Assembly: GCF_016734765.1 (NCBI RefSeq)
Contig: NZ_JAERQE010000005.1
Coordinates: 123,428 to 187,427, forward strand
DNA length: 64,000 bases
DNA from: Microvirga soli
GTDB taxonomy: Bacteria; Pseudomonadota; Alphaproteobacteria; Rhizobiales; Beijerinckiaceae
Direction of reading: 5' to 3'
Position 1 is the stretch's first letter. Every line of letters begins with the position of its first letter. The notes below the pieces were generated by a model that was not told where the DNA came from, searched no databases, and worked only from the letters and a program-made list of their open reading frames with translations. This document shows positions 54,981 to 63,691 of this stretch, piece by piece. The position numbers and the translations under genes are program-made.

Positions 54981-56963
54981 CTACTCCGCGGGAACCGCAT
55001 GAGGCGGTATCGCCTTGGCGGGAACCGGGGCGCCGATGCGCAGGCGCCTGTCGGTGAGCGATATGCCGCCGCCGATCGCCATCACGAGCGAACCGATCCA
55101 GATTAGCAGAACGAGCGGCTTGTGGTAGAGCCTGACTCCGATGGATCCGTCGGGCTGCGCATCGCCGATGCTGGCATAGACCTGACCGAGGCCGATGGTC
55201 AGGATCCCGGCCTCCGTGGTCGGCATGCCGCGGGTTACGTAGAGCCGTTTCATGGTTTCAATCGTCCCAAGCTCTCGGCCGGAACCAAACACAGTCAGGA
55301 CAGCCGCTTCCTCGCGGTAATTGGCCTCGACGCGCGGGATCACCCGCTCGAGCCGCACCTCGTAGTCGCCGCCCTTCAAGCGCTCGCCAACTTTAAGACT
55401 GCCGATGGCCTCGATGCCCCAGGCGGTGGCTGCGATGCCGATGACGGTAAGGCCCACGCCCGCATGGGCAATGGCCGTGCCCCAGGCCGAGCGTGGCAGG
55501 CCTCGGGCTTTACGCCAGGCCGCCGCCAAAGGCGTGCCCTTCGACCAGGCGCGGGTCACGATCTCGTTGAGCGAGCCGAGCACCAGGTAGAGCCCAAGCC
55601 CGATGCCGAGAGGCGCCAAAACGGGGCCGCCATAGGTGAAGGCGAACATCACCACCGTCGCCAGGAGCGAGATGCCGAACACCGCATAGAGGCGCTGAGC
55701 CGTGCCGAGGAAGTTGCCGCGCTTCCAGGCCAGCGTCTGCCCGAGAGGCAGCAGCAGTAGAAGCGGCACGATCAGCGGCAGGAAGGTGAAGTTGAAGAAT
55801 GGCGCGCCGACCGAGATCTTCTCAGCCGTCAGCACCTCAAGCGCCAGCGGGTAGAGCGTGCCGATGAACACGGTGGCGCACGCGGTGGCGAGGAACAGGT
55901 TGTTGACGACCAACGCACCCTCGCGGGAGACCGGCGCGAACAGGCCGCCCTGCTTGAGCATCGGTGCGCGCCAGGCGAAGAGCGCGAGCGAGCCGCCGAC
56001 AAACAGGATGAGAATGCCAAGGATGAAGGTGCCGCGCTCGGGGTCCACCGCGAAAGAATGGACGGAGGTGAGCACGCCTGAGCGCACAAGGAATGTGCCG
56101 AGCAGAGACAGCGAAAAGGTCAGGATGGCGAGCAGGATCGTCCACACTTTGAGCGCATCGCGCTTTTCCATCACGACGGTGGAATGCACGAGCGCCGTGC
56201 CGGCGAGCCACGGCATGAGCGAGGCGTTCTCCACCGGATCCCAGAACCACCAACCGCCCCAGCCGAGTTCGTAATAGGCCCAGTAGGAGCCCATGGCGAT
56301 GCCCAGCGTCAGGAACGCCCAGGCGCCGAGCGTCCAGGGCCGCACGATCCTGGCCCAGACCGCATCGATGCGCCCGTCGATGAGCGCCGCACAGGCGAAG
56401 GCGAACGAGATCGAGAAGCCCACATAGCCGATGTAGAGGAGCGGCGGATGGATCGCCAGCCCGGGATCCTGCAGCAGCGGGTTGAGATCCTGTCCCTCGA
56501 GCGCTGCCGGAACCACGCGTGTGAAGGGATTGGACGTGGTGAGGATGAAGAGCAGGAACGCGATGGTGACGGCGGCCTGCACCCCAAGCGTGTTTGCCTG
56601 CAGCCGCATGGGGATGCTGTTGCGGGAGACCGCGACCACCGCGCCGAACAAGGCGAGGATCAGCACCCAGAGCAGCATGGAGCCCTCGTGGTTTCCCCAC
56701 ACGCCGGAGATCTTGTAGATCAGCGGCTTCGCCGAGTGCGAGTTCTGCACCACGTTGAGAACCGAGAAGTCGGAGTTCAGATAGGCGAAGGTCAGGGCCA
56801 GGAACGAGAAGGCGATGCAGGCGAAGACCGCCAGCGCGCTCGTCGGCGCCACGGCCATCAGCACGGGATCGTTGGCGCGCGCGCCCCAGAGCGGCACGAG
56901 GAACTGGATCAGCGACAGGCCTAGGGCAAGCGCGAGTGCGAAATGTCCGGCCTCGACCAACAC
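54981..56963 (-). CDS. ccmF: Cytochrome c haem lyase subunit CcmF
   Basis: A large membrane subunit of the haem lyase, 660 residues, with about 15 helices. The tryptophan-rich WWD domain GGWWFWDPVENASLMPWL and flanking histidines that hold haem are present, with GVWGNHEGSMLLWVL near the start. GTG start. CycK in rhizobial naming. Works with CcmH and CcmI in the inner membrane to attach haem on the periplasmic side. Confidence 0.96.
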   Translation of the reverse strand: MLVEAGHFALALALGLSLIQFLVPLWGARANDPVLMAVAPTSALAVFACIAFSFLALTFAYLNSDFSVLNVVQNSHSAKPLIYKISGVWGNHEGSMLLWVLILALFGAVVAVSRNSIPMRLQANTLGVQAAVTIAFLLFILTTSNPFTRVVPAALEGQDLNPLLQDPGLAIHPPLLYIGYVGFSISFAFACAALIDGRIDAVWARIVRPWTLGAWAFLTLGIAMGSYWAYYELGWGGWWFWDPVENASLMPWLAGTALVHSTVVMEKRDALKVWTILLAILTFSLSLLGTFLVRSGVLTSVHSFAVDPERGTFILGILILFVGGSLALFAWRAPMLKQGGLFAPVSREGALVVNNLFLATACATVFIGTLYPLALEVLTAEKISVGAPFFNFTFLPLIVPLLLLLPLGQTLAWKRGNFLGTAQRLYAVFGISLLATVVMFAFTYGGPVLAPLGIGLGLYLVLGSLNEIVTRAWSKGTPLAAAWRKARGLPRSAWGTAIAHAGVGLTVIGIAATAWGIEAIGSLKVGERLKGGDYEVRLERVIPRVEANYREEAAVLTVFGSGRELGTIETMKRLYVTRGMPTTEAGILTIGLGQVYASIGDAQPDGSIGVRLYHKPLVLLIWIGSLVMAIGGGISLTDRRLRIGAPVPAKAIPPHAVPAE

Positions 56964-56978
56964 GACGGCTCTCCCTTG

Positions 56979-57437
56979 CTATTGCGTTTTGGGCGCGGCA
57001 TTGGCCTCGCCCTGCCAATGGCCCTGCTTTTTAAGCGTATCGGCCACCTCGCGTGGCATGTAATTCTCGTCGTGCTTGGCGAGAACCGAGTCGGCGCGGA
57101 AAACGCCAGGGCTCTCCAGAATGCCCTCGGCCACAATCCCCTGCCCTTCGCGGAACAGGTCCGGCAGCAGGCCCTTGTAGTTCACCTTGACCGCGGCCTC
57201 GGCATCCATGACCTCGAAGGTGATCTGCTGGTCGGCGCCGCGCTGCACTGAGCCTTCCTTGACGAGGCCGCCGAGCCGGATGCGCGTTCCGGGCTGCACG
57301 CCCTTCGCCTGGATGTCGGCCGGCGAGTTGAAGAACACGATCGTGTCGTTCATGGCATAGAGCACGAGCCCGAGCGCGACCGCAAGGACGCATCCGGCAA
57401 CTCCGATGAGGGTCAGGCGGCGTTGTTTTCTCGTCAT
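56979..57437 (-). CDS. ccmE: Haem chaperone CcmE
   Basis: 152 residues. One N-terminal membrane anchor, then an OB-fold domain. The covalent haem-binding histidine is His122 in [11 protein letters not shown], with Tyr126 as the likely haem ligand. The ATG overlaps the ccmI stop (ATGA). CycJ in rhizobia. Passes haem from the CcmC complex (not in this window) to CcmF. Confidence 0.96.
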   Translation of the reverse strand: MTRKQRRLTLIGVAGCVLAVALGLVLYAMNDTIVFFNSPADIQAKGVQPGTRIRLGGLVKEGSVQRGADQQITFEVMDAEAAVKVNYKGLLPDLFREGQGIVAEGILESPGVFRADSVLAKHDENYMPREVADTLKKQGHWQGEANAAPKTQ

Positions 57438-58534
57438 GGCTGAGCGTCGGTGAGTTTCAGTTCCTGGGCCATCGTGTCGATGGTCTTCAAGCCTTGGGCA
57501 TCCTGCGCCAAGGCCTCGCGCGCGCGTTTGGCCGCATCACTGGCCTTGTCGCGCTGCCCCAGCACGGCATAGGAGCGCATAAGCCGCGCCCATTCCTCGG
57601 CTGTGCCGCCCTGGGCTTCGAGGCGGCTCGCAAGCCCCGCCACCATGCCGGCGATGGCCTCCGGGCCGATCTGCGGCTCTGCGACTGACGCGGACTCGGG
57701 TGCGCCGAGCGCCGCCAGCTCCTGCCTCACCGAATCCGTCCACGGCGCATCGGCCGGCGAGGAAGCCAGAAGCTGCTGAAGGATGGTCTTGGCCTTGTCG
57801 GTCTGCCCGTCCTGCACGGCCGCGCGGGCGAGATAGAACTGGGCCTTGGGCGCGCTCGGGTCGAGCTTGATCGCCTGCTCGAAGGCAGCTTGCGCCTCCG
57901 CCGAGATCAATCCGTCCTTGGCGAGCACCAGGACCTCGCCGTAATTGGCGAAGCGGGCGGCATCGGGCGCCTGATGGCGGATGGCGGATTCATAGGCCTT
58001 CACCGCATCCTCAATGCGGCCCATGCGCAGATAGACCGGAGCGATCACCTCCCAGCCGCGCCCGTCCTGCGGGTTCTTGGCGAGGTGCGCTTCGATCTCG
58101 GCCACGGCGCCGAGCAGATTGCTGCTGCCCGCCTGCTGTGGCTGCATGCGTGCGCCGGGCGGCTCGCTCAGCAATTGGGGCGAGCCGTAGATCTCGTAGG
58201 TCGCGAGCGCGAGGAGTGGGATGATCGACAGGGCAAGGGTCGATGCGGCGCGACGGCGGCGCAGGGCCGGTTCGCCCACAGCCGCGAAGGCTTCGTCGGC
58301 CTGCATGCCCGTGGCGCGCAGCAACCGGCGGCCGGCTTCGGCCTTGGCGGCTTCCGCCTCGCTCGGCAGGAGCACGCCGCGGGCCAGATCCCGCTCGATC
58401 TCGGCGATCTGCTCGCGATAGAACTGCGTGTCCGGATTGGCCTGGCGTCCGACGGCATAATGGCGCGACAGCGGCCATAACACCGCCATCACGGCCGCCG
58501 CCGTCATTGCCAGAAGAACGATCCAGATCACCAT
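57434..58534 (-). CDS. ccmI: Cytochrome c maturation protein CcmI
   Basis: 366 residues. Two membrane helices near residues 1-20 and 98-118 enclose a leucine-zipper-like cytoplasmic loop ([16 protein letters not shown]). The periplasmic part has TPR repeats ([16 protein letters not shown] and [16 protein letters not shown]) that present apocytochrome c. It is the first gene of the unit. CycH in rhizobia. Confidence 0.93.
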   Translation of the reverse strand: MVIWIVLLAMTAAAVMAVLWPLSRHYAVGRQANPDTQFYREQIAEIERDLARGVLLPSEAEAAKAEAGRRLLRATGMQADEAFAAVGEPALRRRRAASTLALSIIPLLALATYEIYGSPQLLSEPPGARMQPQQAGSSNLLGAVAEIEAHLAKNPQDGRGWEVIAPVYLRMGRIEDAVKAYESAIRHQAPDAARFANYGEVLVLAKDGLISAEAQAAFEQAIKLDPSAPKAQFYLARAAVQDGQTDKAKTILQQLLASSPADAPWTDSVRQELAALGAPESASVAEPQIGPEAIAGMVAGLASRLEAQGGTAEEWARLMRSYAVLGQRDKASDAAKRAREALAQDAQGLKTIDTMAQELKLTDAQP

Positions 58535-58599
58535 AAAGTCCTATTTACTCCGTGTCCTCCTCAAGCACGACGGTGGCACGGTGTCACGCGTAATTCTCC

Positions 58600-59997
58600 T
58601 TAAGAGGAGCTCCTGTCCCCCGGGAGTTCCAGGATCGCGCGCAAGCCCCCCATGGGGGAGGCATCGAGCTGGAGCGAGCCCCGGTAGAGGGCCGCCAGGT
58701 CGCTGACGATGGAGAGGCCGAGGCCCGAGCCGGGCTTGGTCTCGTCGAGCCTTCGGCCGCGCTTGAGCATCTCTGTCCGGGCGGCCTCGGGCAGTCCCGG
58801 CCCGTCATCGTCGATGAGCAGGCGAAAGCGCGGCCGGTCGTCATCGCGGACGATCTCAGTGGCCACCACGACCTTGCGCGCGGCCCATTTAGCCGCGTTA
58901 TCGATGAGGTTGCCGGCCATCTCCTCGAGATCCTGCTTCTCGCCGCGGAAGCGCAGGTCCGGCGGGATCGCGAGTTCCACCTCCAAGTCCTTGTCGCGGT
59001 AGATCTTCGCGAAGGTGCGCGCCAACCCGGCGATCACCGGCTCGGTTTCCGTCAGCGTCCCGAGCGTACCGGCAAGCGCCGCCGCACGGGCGCGGTCGAG
59101 ATAATAGTTGACCTGATCGCGCATGAGAGCGGCCTGCTCGCGGATTCTGGCAGCCACCTCCTCGGGGGCGTTCTCGGCCTCGTTCGTGATGATGCTGAGC
59201 GGCGTCTTGAGCGCGTGCGCGAGGTTGCCCACCTGCGTGCGGGCCCGCTCCAGGATCTCGCGGTTGGTATCGAGCAGCAGGTTCAGCTCGCTGGCGAGCG
59301 GAGAGATGTCGCGCGGATACTCGCCCGCGATGCGCTCCGCCTCCCCCTGCCGGATGGCGCCGAGCGCACTGCGGAGATTCGACAGGGGCCTGAGGCCGAA
59401 GCGGATCTGCAGCAGCGTGGTGAAGCCAAGCGCCAGCCCAAGCAGCGCGAAGGTGACGGTGAGCGCGAAGATGAAGTCGCGCACGGCTCCTTCGATCTCA
59501 TCGGCGGGCCCGGCCACGCGGATGATGTAACGTCCGTCCTCACCCAGATCGATGTCGCGTTCGATGACGCGTAGGGATCGGTCGTCCGGTGCCCGCCCGT
59601 AGCCACGGCGGATCTGCCCGAAGCGGTCGTCGCCGGTGGCCAGGGTTGGCAGTTGCGCGCCGAAGAGCGATTTCGAGGAACGGATCTCGGCCGCCGCCGC
59701 ATTGGGCCGCGCCACCTGCCAGTACCAGCCCGACAGGGGCAGCTCGAACCGGGGATCGCCGATGGGGCCGAGATCTCGGTCGGGATCGCCCGGCCCGACG
59801 AGGTTGGAGGCCAGCGTGTTGGCATAGACCAGAAGCCGCTGGTCGAAGGCCCGCTCCGTGTTGTCCCGGTAGAGGGTCGACAGGATGAGCCCCGCGATCA
59901 GCAGGATCACGAAGCTCCAGAACACCGAGGAAACTGCCAGACGGACCGCGATGGGCCGGCTGGCGAAACGTTTCACGAGCGGTGACAGGCCGGTCAC
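58600..59997 (-). CDS. feuQ: Sensor histidine kinase, FeuQ-like
   Basis: 465 residues. Two membrane helices (about 20-43 and 175-198), a periplasmic domain, HAMP, an H-box VGNLAHALKTPLSIITNEA (Ala in HALKTP is typical of the PhoQ/FeuQ group), and ATPase motifs NLIDNAAKWA and GSGLGLSIV. The GTG start overlaps the feuP stop (GTGA). The FeuPQ assignment rests on this H-box and on placement next to the ccm (cyc) genes as I recall for rhizobia, where the system affects iron uptake and osmoadaptation by cyclic glucans. Confidence 0.85.
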   Translation of the reverse strand: MTGLSPLVKRFASRPIAVRLAVSSVFWSFVILLIAGLILSTLYRDNTERAFDQRLLVYANTLASNLVGPGDPDRDLGPIGDPRFELPLSGWYWQVARPNAAAAEIRSSKSLFGAQLPTLATGDDRFGQIRRGYGRAPDDRSLRVIERDIDLGEDGRYIIRVAGPADEIEGAVRDFIFALTVTFALLGLALGFTTLLQIRFGLRPLSNLRSALGAIRQGEAERIAGEYPRDISPLASELNLLLDTNREILERARTQVGNLAHALKTPLSIITNEAENAPEEVAARIREQAALMRDQVNYYLDRARAAALAGTLGTLTETEPVIAGLARTFAKIYRDKDLEVELAIPPDLRFRGEKQDLEEMAGNLIDNAAKWAARKVVVATEIVRDDDRPRFRLLIDDDGPGLPEAARTEMLKRGRRLDETKPGSGLGLSIVSDLAALYRGSLQLDASPMGGLRAILELPGDRSSS

Positions 59998-60686
59998 GTC
60001 TTGGTCTGGGCCTGGGTCGTCTGGGCCTGGCTCGCGTCAAGGAGATAGCCCAGTCCCCGGACGGTCTGGATGATGTCGACGCCGAGCTTCTTGCGAAGCC
60101 TGCCGATGAAGACCTCAATCGTGTTGGAATCCCGGTCGAAGTCTTGGTCGTAGAGGTGCTCGGTCAGCTCGCCCCGCGAAACGATGCGGCCCATATGGTG
60201 CATGAGATAGGACAGAAGCCGGTACTCGTGCGAGGTCAGCTTCACCGGGTTGCCGTCCACGGCCACGCGGCCGGAGCGGGTGTCGAGCTTCACCGGCCCG
60301 CAGGAAATCTCGCTCGTGGCATGGCCGGCCGAGCGGCGCAGCAGGGCGCGCACGCGGGCGAGCAGCTCCTCCATGTGGAAGGGTTTCGTTACGTAATCGT
60401 CGGCGCCAGCATCGAAGCCCTGCACCTTGTCGCTCCAGCGGTCGCGGGCGGTCAGGATGATGACCGGAGTCTTGCGGCCCTCGCGGCGCCAGGCGGTGAG
60501 CACGGAAACGCCGTCCACCTTCGGCAGGCCGAGGTCGAGGATGATGGCGTCGTAGGGCTCGGTGTCCCCGAGGAACTGCCCCTCCTCGCCGTCCATGGCG
60601 GTGTCCACCGCGTAGCCTGCCTGTTCAAGGGCAGTCACGATCTGCTTATTGAGGGTTTTGTCGTCCTCGACCACGAGTAGGCGCAC
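59994..60686 (-). CDS. feuP: OmpR-family response regulator, FeuP-like
   Basis: 230 residues. The receiver begins MRLLVVEDDKTLNKQI, with the phospho-Asp in IILDLGLPKVDG and Lys in DDYVTKPFHMEELLARV. The DNA-binding domain includes SHEYRLLSYLMHHMG and VFIGRLRKKLGVD. GTG start. It sits between a small secreted protein gene and feuQ with short or overlapping junctions, one operon. Confidence 0.86.
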   Translation of the reverse strand: MRLLVVEDDKTLNKQIVTALEQAGYAVDTAMDGEEGQFLGDTEPYDAIILDLGLPKVDGVSVLTAWRREGRKTPVIILTARDRWSDKVQGFDAGADDYVTKPFHMEELLARVRALLRRSAGHATSEISCGPVKLDTRSGRVAVDGNPVKLTSHEYRLLSYLMHHMGRIVSRGELTEHLYDQDFDRDSNTIEVFIGRLRKKLGVDIIQTVRGLGYLLDASQAQTTQAQTKT

Positions 60687-60699
60687 GGTTCTGACTTCC

Positions 60700-61014
60700 C
60701 TATTTCACCGATCTTACGCGCCCGGAGGAGCCGTCGATCATCACTTGCACGATGCGACCGTCCTTTTGCAAGGCCATGATCACATAGACAAGAGCATCGC
60801 TGTTGCGGCAGAGGCTCGCCCGAACCACGTCGGCGCCCGGCACCTGGCGGCGAGCCGTCATCACGGCGGAGGCCGGGGTGACGACGCCTTTCGAGGCCAC
60901 GGCTTCCTGCATCTCACGGGGTGGAAGGCAGTTCCCGATGGCTGCCGACGCGCTTTGCGCATAGGCCGCCCCCATCGCCCCCCACAACGCTATGACCAGA
61001 CAAACCAGACGCAT
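60700..61014 (-). CDS. Small secreted PepSY-like protein, FeuN candidate
   Basis: 104 residues. Signal peptide MRLVCLVIALWGAMGAAYAQS, then a short fold with CLPPREMQEAVASKG and VYVIMALQKDGRIVQVMIDG, a PepSY-like strand pattern, and cysteines in GNCLPP and ASLCRN. It is encoded directly before feuP. In Sinorhizobium a small periplasmic protein FeuN, made with FeuPQ, restrains the kinase. The position and size agree with that, but I cannot confirm homology by eye. Confidence 0.78.
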   Translation of the reverse strand: MRLVCLVIALWGAMGAAYAQSASAAIGNCLPPREMQEAVASKGVVTPASAVMTARRQVPGADVVRASLCRNSDALVYVIMALQKDGRIVQVMIDGSSGRVRSVK

Positions 61015-61037
61015 GAAGTGACCATGCCTTTGCCGCA

Positions 61038-61055
61038 CTGAACGAATTCTGAATG
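61038..61055 (-). promoter_or_regulatory. Direct-repeat candidate operator before the feu operon
   Basis: On the minus strand CATTCAGAATTCGTTCAG: two TTCAG half-sites 11 bases apart start to start, the spacing used by OmpR-family regulators, centred on GAATTC. It lies 24-41 bases before the start of the secreted protein gene. FeuP autoregulation is inference. Confidence 0.4.
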
Positions 61056-61097
61056 TAACTAGGGTCCATGGCGGAAGGATAAACCGCCCCTATCCCC

Positions 61098-61319
61098 TTA
61101 AAATTCCTTGCCGTTCAGGATCTGCTTCGTGGCGACGATCCGGAACAGGGTCGAGGCGATGAAGCTGCCAGCAGCGATGATCTGGAGCAGCGCCTCCTCG
61201 ACGGCGCCGGTGGCGAGCGCCGACCCGTCGAAGCCGAACAGCCCGAGGACGAGGGCCGCAAGCCCGATCAGGTTGGACCAGACAGTGCGGCTGGCCAGAA
61301 TGGTCTTGGTATCGAACAT
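61098..61319 (-). CDS. Holin-like small membrane protein
   Basis: 73 residues. It begins MFDTKTILASRTVWSNLIGL. Two hydrophobic segments (about 14-32 and 42-60) and a charged end (ATKQILNGKEF) give a phage holin or holin-like pattern. It starts one base after the stop of the GH108 muramidase gene, the usual holin-endolysin pairing. Length and layout suit a class II holin. Confidence 0.7.
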   Translation of the reverse strand: MFDTKTILASRTVWSNLIGLAALVLGLFGFDGSALATGAVEEALLQIIAAGSFIASTLFRIVATKQILNGKEF

Positions 61320-61320
61320 G

Positions 61321-61875
61321 TCAAACGCTCCTGGAGTGAGGGGTGGGTGAAGAAGCAAGCCGCAGAGCCCCCTGCTCGACGGCGAGAACCCGCCTGCGCC
61401 AACCGCGCCCGAAGACGGGCCACGTGGCGAGGCGGCCGAGAAAGCCGAGGCGCGCGCGGGTGAGACGGCGGATTGTATCCGTAGGGTCGGCCTGCCAGGC
61501 GGCCTTCAGGGTTACCGGCCCGACGATCCCATCAGCCGCGATCCCGAGAACGGCCTGCAGCATGCGCACAGCCCGGACGGGCCCTGAATTCACGGCAAGG
61601 TCGAAGACGGCGAGATCCAGCCCCGGCGGCAGCTCGTCGCCGCGCACCGCATCCCAGTAGAGTGCCCGATAGACGGCGACGGCTTCCGCGCGGGTTAGCG
61701 CCCGCACGTCTTCAATGGTGACGGGACGCTCCCGCACCCGGGACAGGGTTTTCCGCGTGATCCCGAACTTGGTCGCTCCGCCTGGGTCCTTGGCATGATG
61801 CACGAAGCCTCCCTCGTGCTGCAGAACCAGTTCGACCGCATGGTGAAAGCGCGATGCGCTCACAGACGAACTCAC
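61321..61875 (-). CDS. Glycoside hydrolase family 108 muramidase (endolysin)
   Basis: 184 residues. VELVLQHEGGFVHHAKDPGGATKFGIT has the catalytic Glu of the EGG(Y/F) motif and the DPGG(A/P)T signature of GH108, and LPPGLDLAVFDLAVNSGPVRAVRMLQ is the peptidoglycan-binding-like second half. The GTG start overlaps the preceding stop by four bases (GTGA). Endolysin of a GTA or prophage tail cluster. Confidence 0.87.
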   Translation of the reverse strand: MSSSVSASRFHHAVELVLQHEGGFVHHAKDPGGATKFGITRKTLSRVRERPVTIEDVRALTRAEAVAVYRALYWDAVRGDELPPGLDLAVFDLAVNSGPVRAVRMLQAVLGIAADGIVGPVTLKAAWQADPTDTIRRLTRARLGFLGRLATWPVFGRGWRRRVLAVEQGALRLASSPTPHSRSV

Positions 61876-62408
61876 AGTTCGGCCTCGAGCGCGATGAACG
61901 CATCCGACCCGAGATGAAGATTGCCGACGCCACCGGCCGCAGCCGAGAACGTGGAACCGGCACGGAACCGCAGCACGAGACACGAGGCGCTCGGGGGCGC
62001 TGCGCTCGTCACCGTCAAGGCGCCCGTGAGAGCCGACCAGACCGCGCTGCTGTTGCTGAAAAAGCCGACCTGATTGCCCACGGGCGGTGCATTCACCCAC
62101 GCAAACCCGCTGGTGAGAAGCGTGGGATCGGCCCGCATGGGCACCGGGAAGGCGCACACCGCATCGATGATGTTCAGGCTGACGCGCTGCGCGACATATC
62201 CGAGAATTCCCGGTGCTCCGCCGGTCGTGGCGAGGCGCTGGAAGAAGCGGCGGCAGCGCTGCTCCTCGATGTCGAGGGGCGGCGCACGCCAGGGCGTTGC
62301 CTGAGCGCCGACTTCCAGCTTGATAGTGCGGAAGGAGCAGGCCGCATTTGGGGACAGACGCAGCGTGATGTTGCCGGCCTCCCCGCCGTCGAGGGTGACG
62401 CTCGCCGC
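61872..62408 (-). pseudogene. C-terminal part of the DUF2793 tail protein, cut off by an amber codon
   Basis: Directly after the TAG at 62409-62411 the same frame stays open for 178 codons and reads as a sensible continuation: AASVTLDGGEGNITLRL, then WRAPPLDIEEQRCRRFFQRL and VCAFPVPMRADPTLL, ending LEAEL. The RCRRFFQRL block is typical of the C-terminal region of phage tail/fibre proteins. The stop overlaps the GH108 start (GTGA), showing that this end is the original gene end. It is made only by readthrough, by restart at an internal GTG, or not at all. Confidence 0.75.
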
Positions 62409-63410
62409 CTAACGGCCGGAGCCTGCCGGGATCGTGGCTGCTTTCGAGCCGATGGAAACCGGCAGCGGCGTGGAAGGGTTCTCCACCGAGAGGGTCAGCG
62501 TTGCCCCTGCAAGATTGGCTGCGCCGAACTCGGCCGCCGCCTGTGCGTCATCGATCACCTGCTCGATGGCGCCCAGAAGCGTGATCGTGCCGTCAGCTGC
62601 GCGCGTGACGGTGCAGCCGCCTGGTCCTCCCCTCCAGCGGTCGAAGCCGAAGACGCCCTCGCCCAGCGCCCCACCGGCGAACCGGCGCTGGTTCACGCTG
62701 AAGGCGGCATTGATCAGCAGGTTTGTGCCCGGCACATTGGTGAGGCCTGAGGGGAACGACGCGATGCCGGTCCGCCGGTCGATCACGAGCGCATCGTGCC
62801 ACAGGCTTCCGTCGGGGGAGACGCGGATTGAAAAATCGTCATTGCCGATGAGGCCCGTTTCCGCGCGCCCGCTGAATCCGCGCTGGTAGAGCTGCGAGAG
62901 AACGTTCGCTTCAGCGCCCTTGTTGAGCACGAAGCGCAGGTCGCCGCTCCCGCCCTCCTCGACTGTGAGCGCCGCAAAGAGCGCTGCGTTGAGCTTCGCG
63001 GACAACCTGTTCAGGGCATCCGCATTCGTGCCCAGCCCAAGCCGCTCCAGGTTGTGGATCTCGTCGGGAATGGCCCCGAAGGTCTTCCATTCGCTTCCGT
63101 TGAAGACCACAACCAGGTCCTCGTTCTCCACATAAGCGCGCCATCCGGGGCGCGGCGCGAAGAAGCGCCAGAGGCCGAGGTCGAACAGGGCAATCTGCCC
63201 CTCGTGGCCGGCGAAAGCCCCGGTGGCATTCGCCCCGATCAGGAAGCGGTCACCCTCCTCGGGCGCGGCTGGTGGCGCATTGCGATTGCGTTCTTTCACA
63301 GACAGCTGCACGAGCGCATCGAGGGCGGCGAGCGCCTCGTTGTGGGTGACATGCTTTTGCGCCTGCGCGGCAGCGATGAGCGGCAGGGCGAGATGAGGCG
63401 TCGATGTCAT
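62409..63410 (-). CDS. DUF2793 domain tail protein, ended early by TAG
   Basis: 333 residues as written, 511 if the amber codon were sense. The DUF2793 domain opens the protein: HLALPLIAAAQAQKHVTHNEALAALDALVQL, then GDRFLIGANATGAFAGHEGQIA and VVFNGSEWK. The centre has LLINAAFSVNQRRFAG, a fibre-like segment. The stop comes in the middle of a beta-rich domain (after PAGSGR), so it is a truncation. DUF2793 genes are common behind the large baseplate gene in GTA clusters. Start MTSTPHLALPL, upstream codons rejected. Confidence 0.82.
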   Translation of the reverse strand: MTSTPHLALPLIAAAQAQKHVTHNEALAALDALVQLSVKERNRNAPPAAPEEGDRFLIGANATGAFAGHEGQIALFDLGLWRFFAPRPGWRAYVENEDLVVVFNGSEWKTFGAIPDEIHNLERLGLGTNADALNRLSAKLNAALFAALTVEEGGSGDLRFVLNKGAEANVLSQLYQRGFSGRAETGLIGNDDFSIRVSPDGSLWHDALVIDRRTGIASFPSGLTNVPGTNLLINAAFSVNQRRFAGGALGEGVFGFDRWRGGPGGCTVTRAADGTITLLGAIEQVIDDAQAAAEFGAANLAGATLTLSVENPSTPLPVSIGSKAATIPAGSGR

Positions 63411-63479
63411 GAAATGTTGGCTCTGAAAAAGAAATGAAGAAAGGTCGCGGCTTACGCGCGATGACAGCACCCCTCGCAC

Positions 63480-63681
63480 GTCATCACCGGCCTTGTGCCG
63501 GTGATCCCGATCAATGGAACGGCAGAGCCTCACCGCATCGGGATGGCCGGGACAGGCCATGACGGTGCGGGTGTCATTCCCGGCCGGAGATGGCACAGCC
63601 ATCGGAGGGCAGGGGAATCCAGCTTACACACGCAGCGCTATGGATCCCCTTCCCTCCGCTGCGCGCCCATTCGGGAATGAC
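63480..63681. repeat. Two tandem family A repeats inside the tail operon
   Basis: The first copy runs GTCATCACCGG...CCGGTGAT...ATGGCCGGGACAGGCCATGAC (63480-63563). The second runs GTCATTCCCGGCCGG...CGGGAATGAC (63573-63681) with an inner GGGGAATCC/GGATCCCC pair. They separate the baseplate gene from the DUF2793 gene, which would normally be close together. Confidence 0.8.
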
Positions 63682-63691
63682 AACCGGTCGA

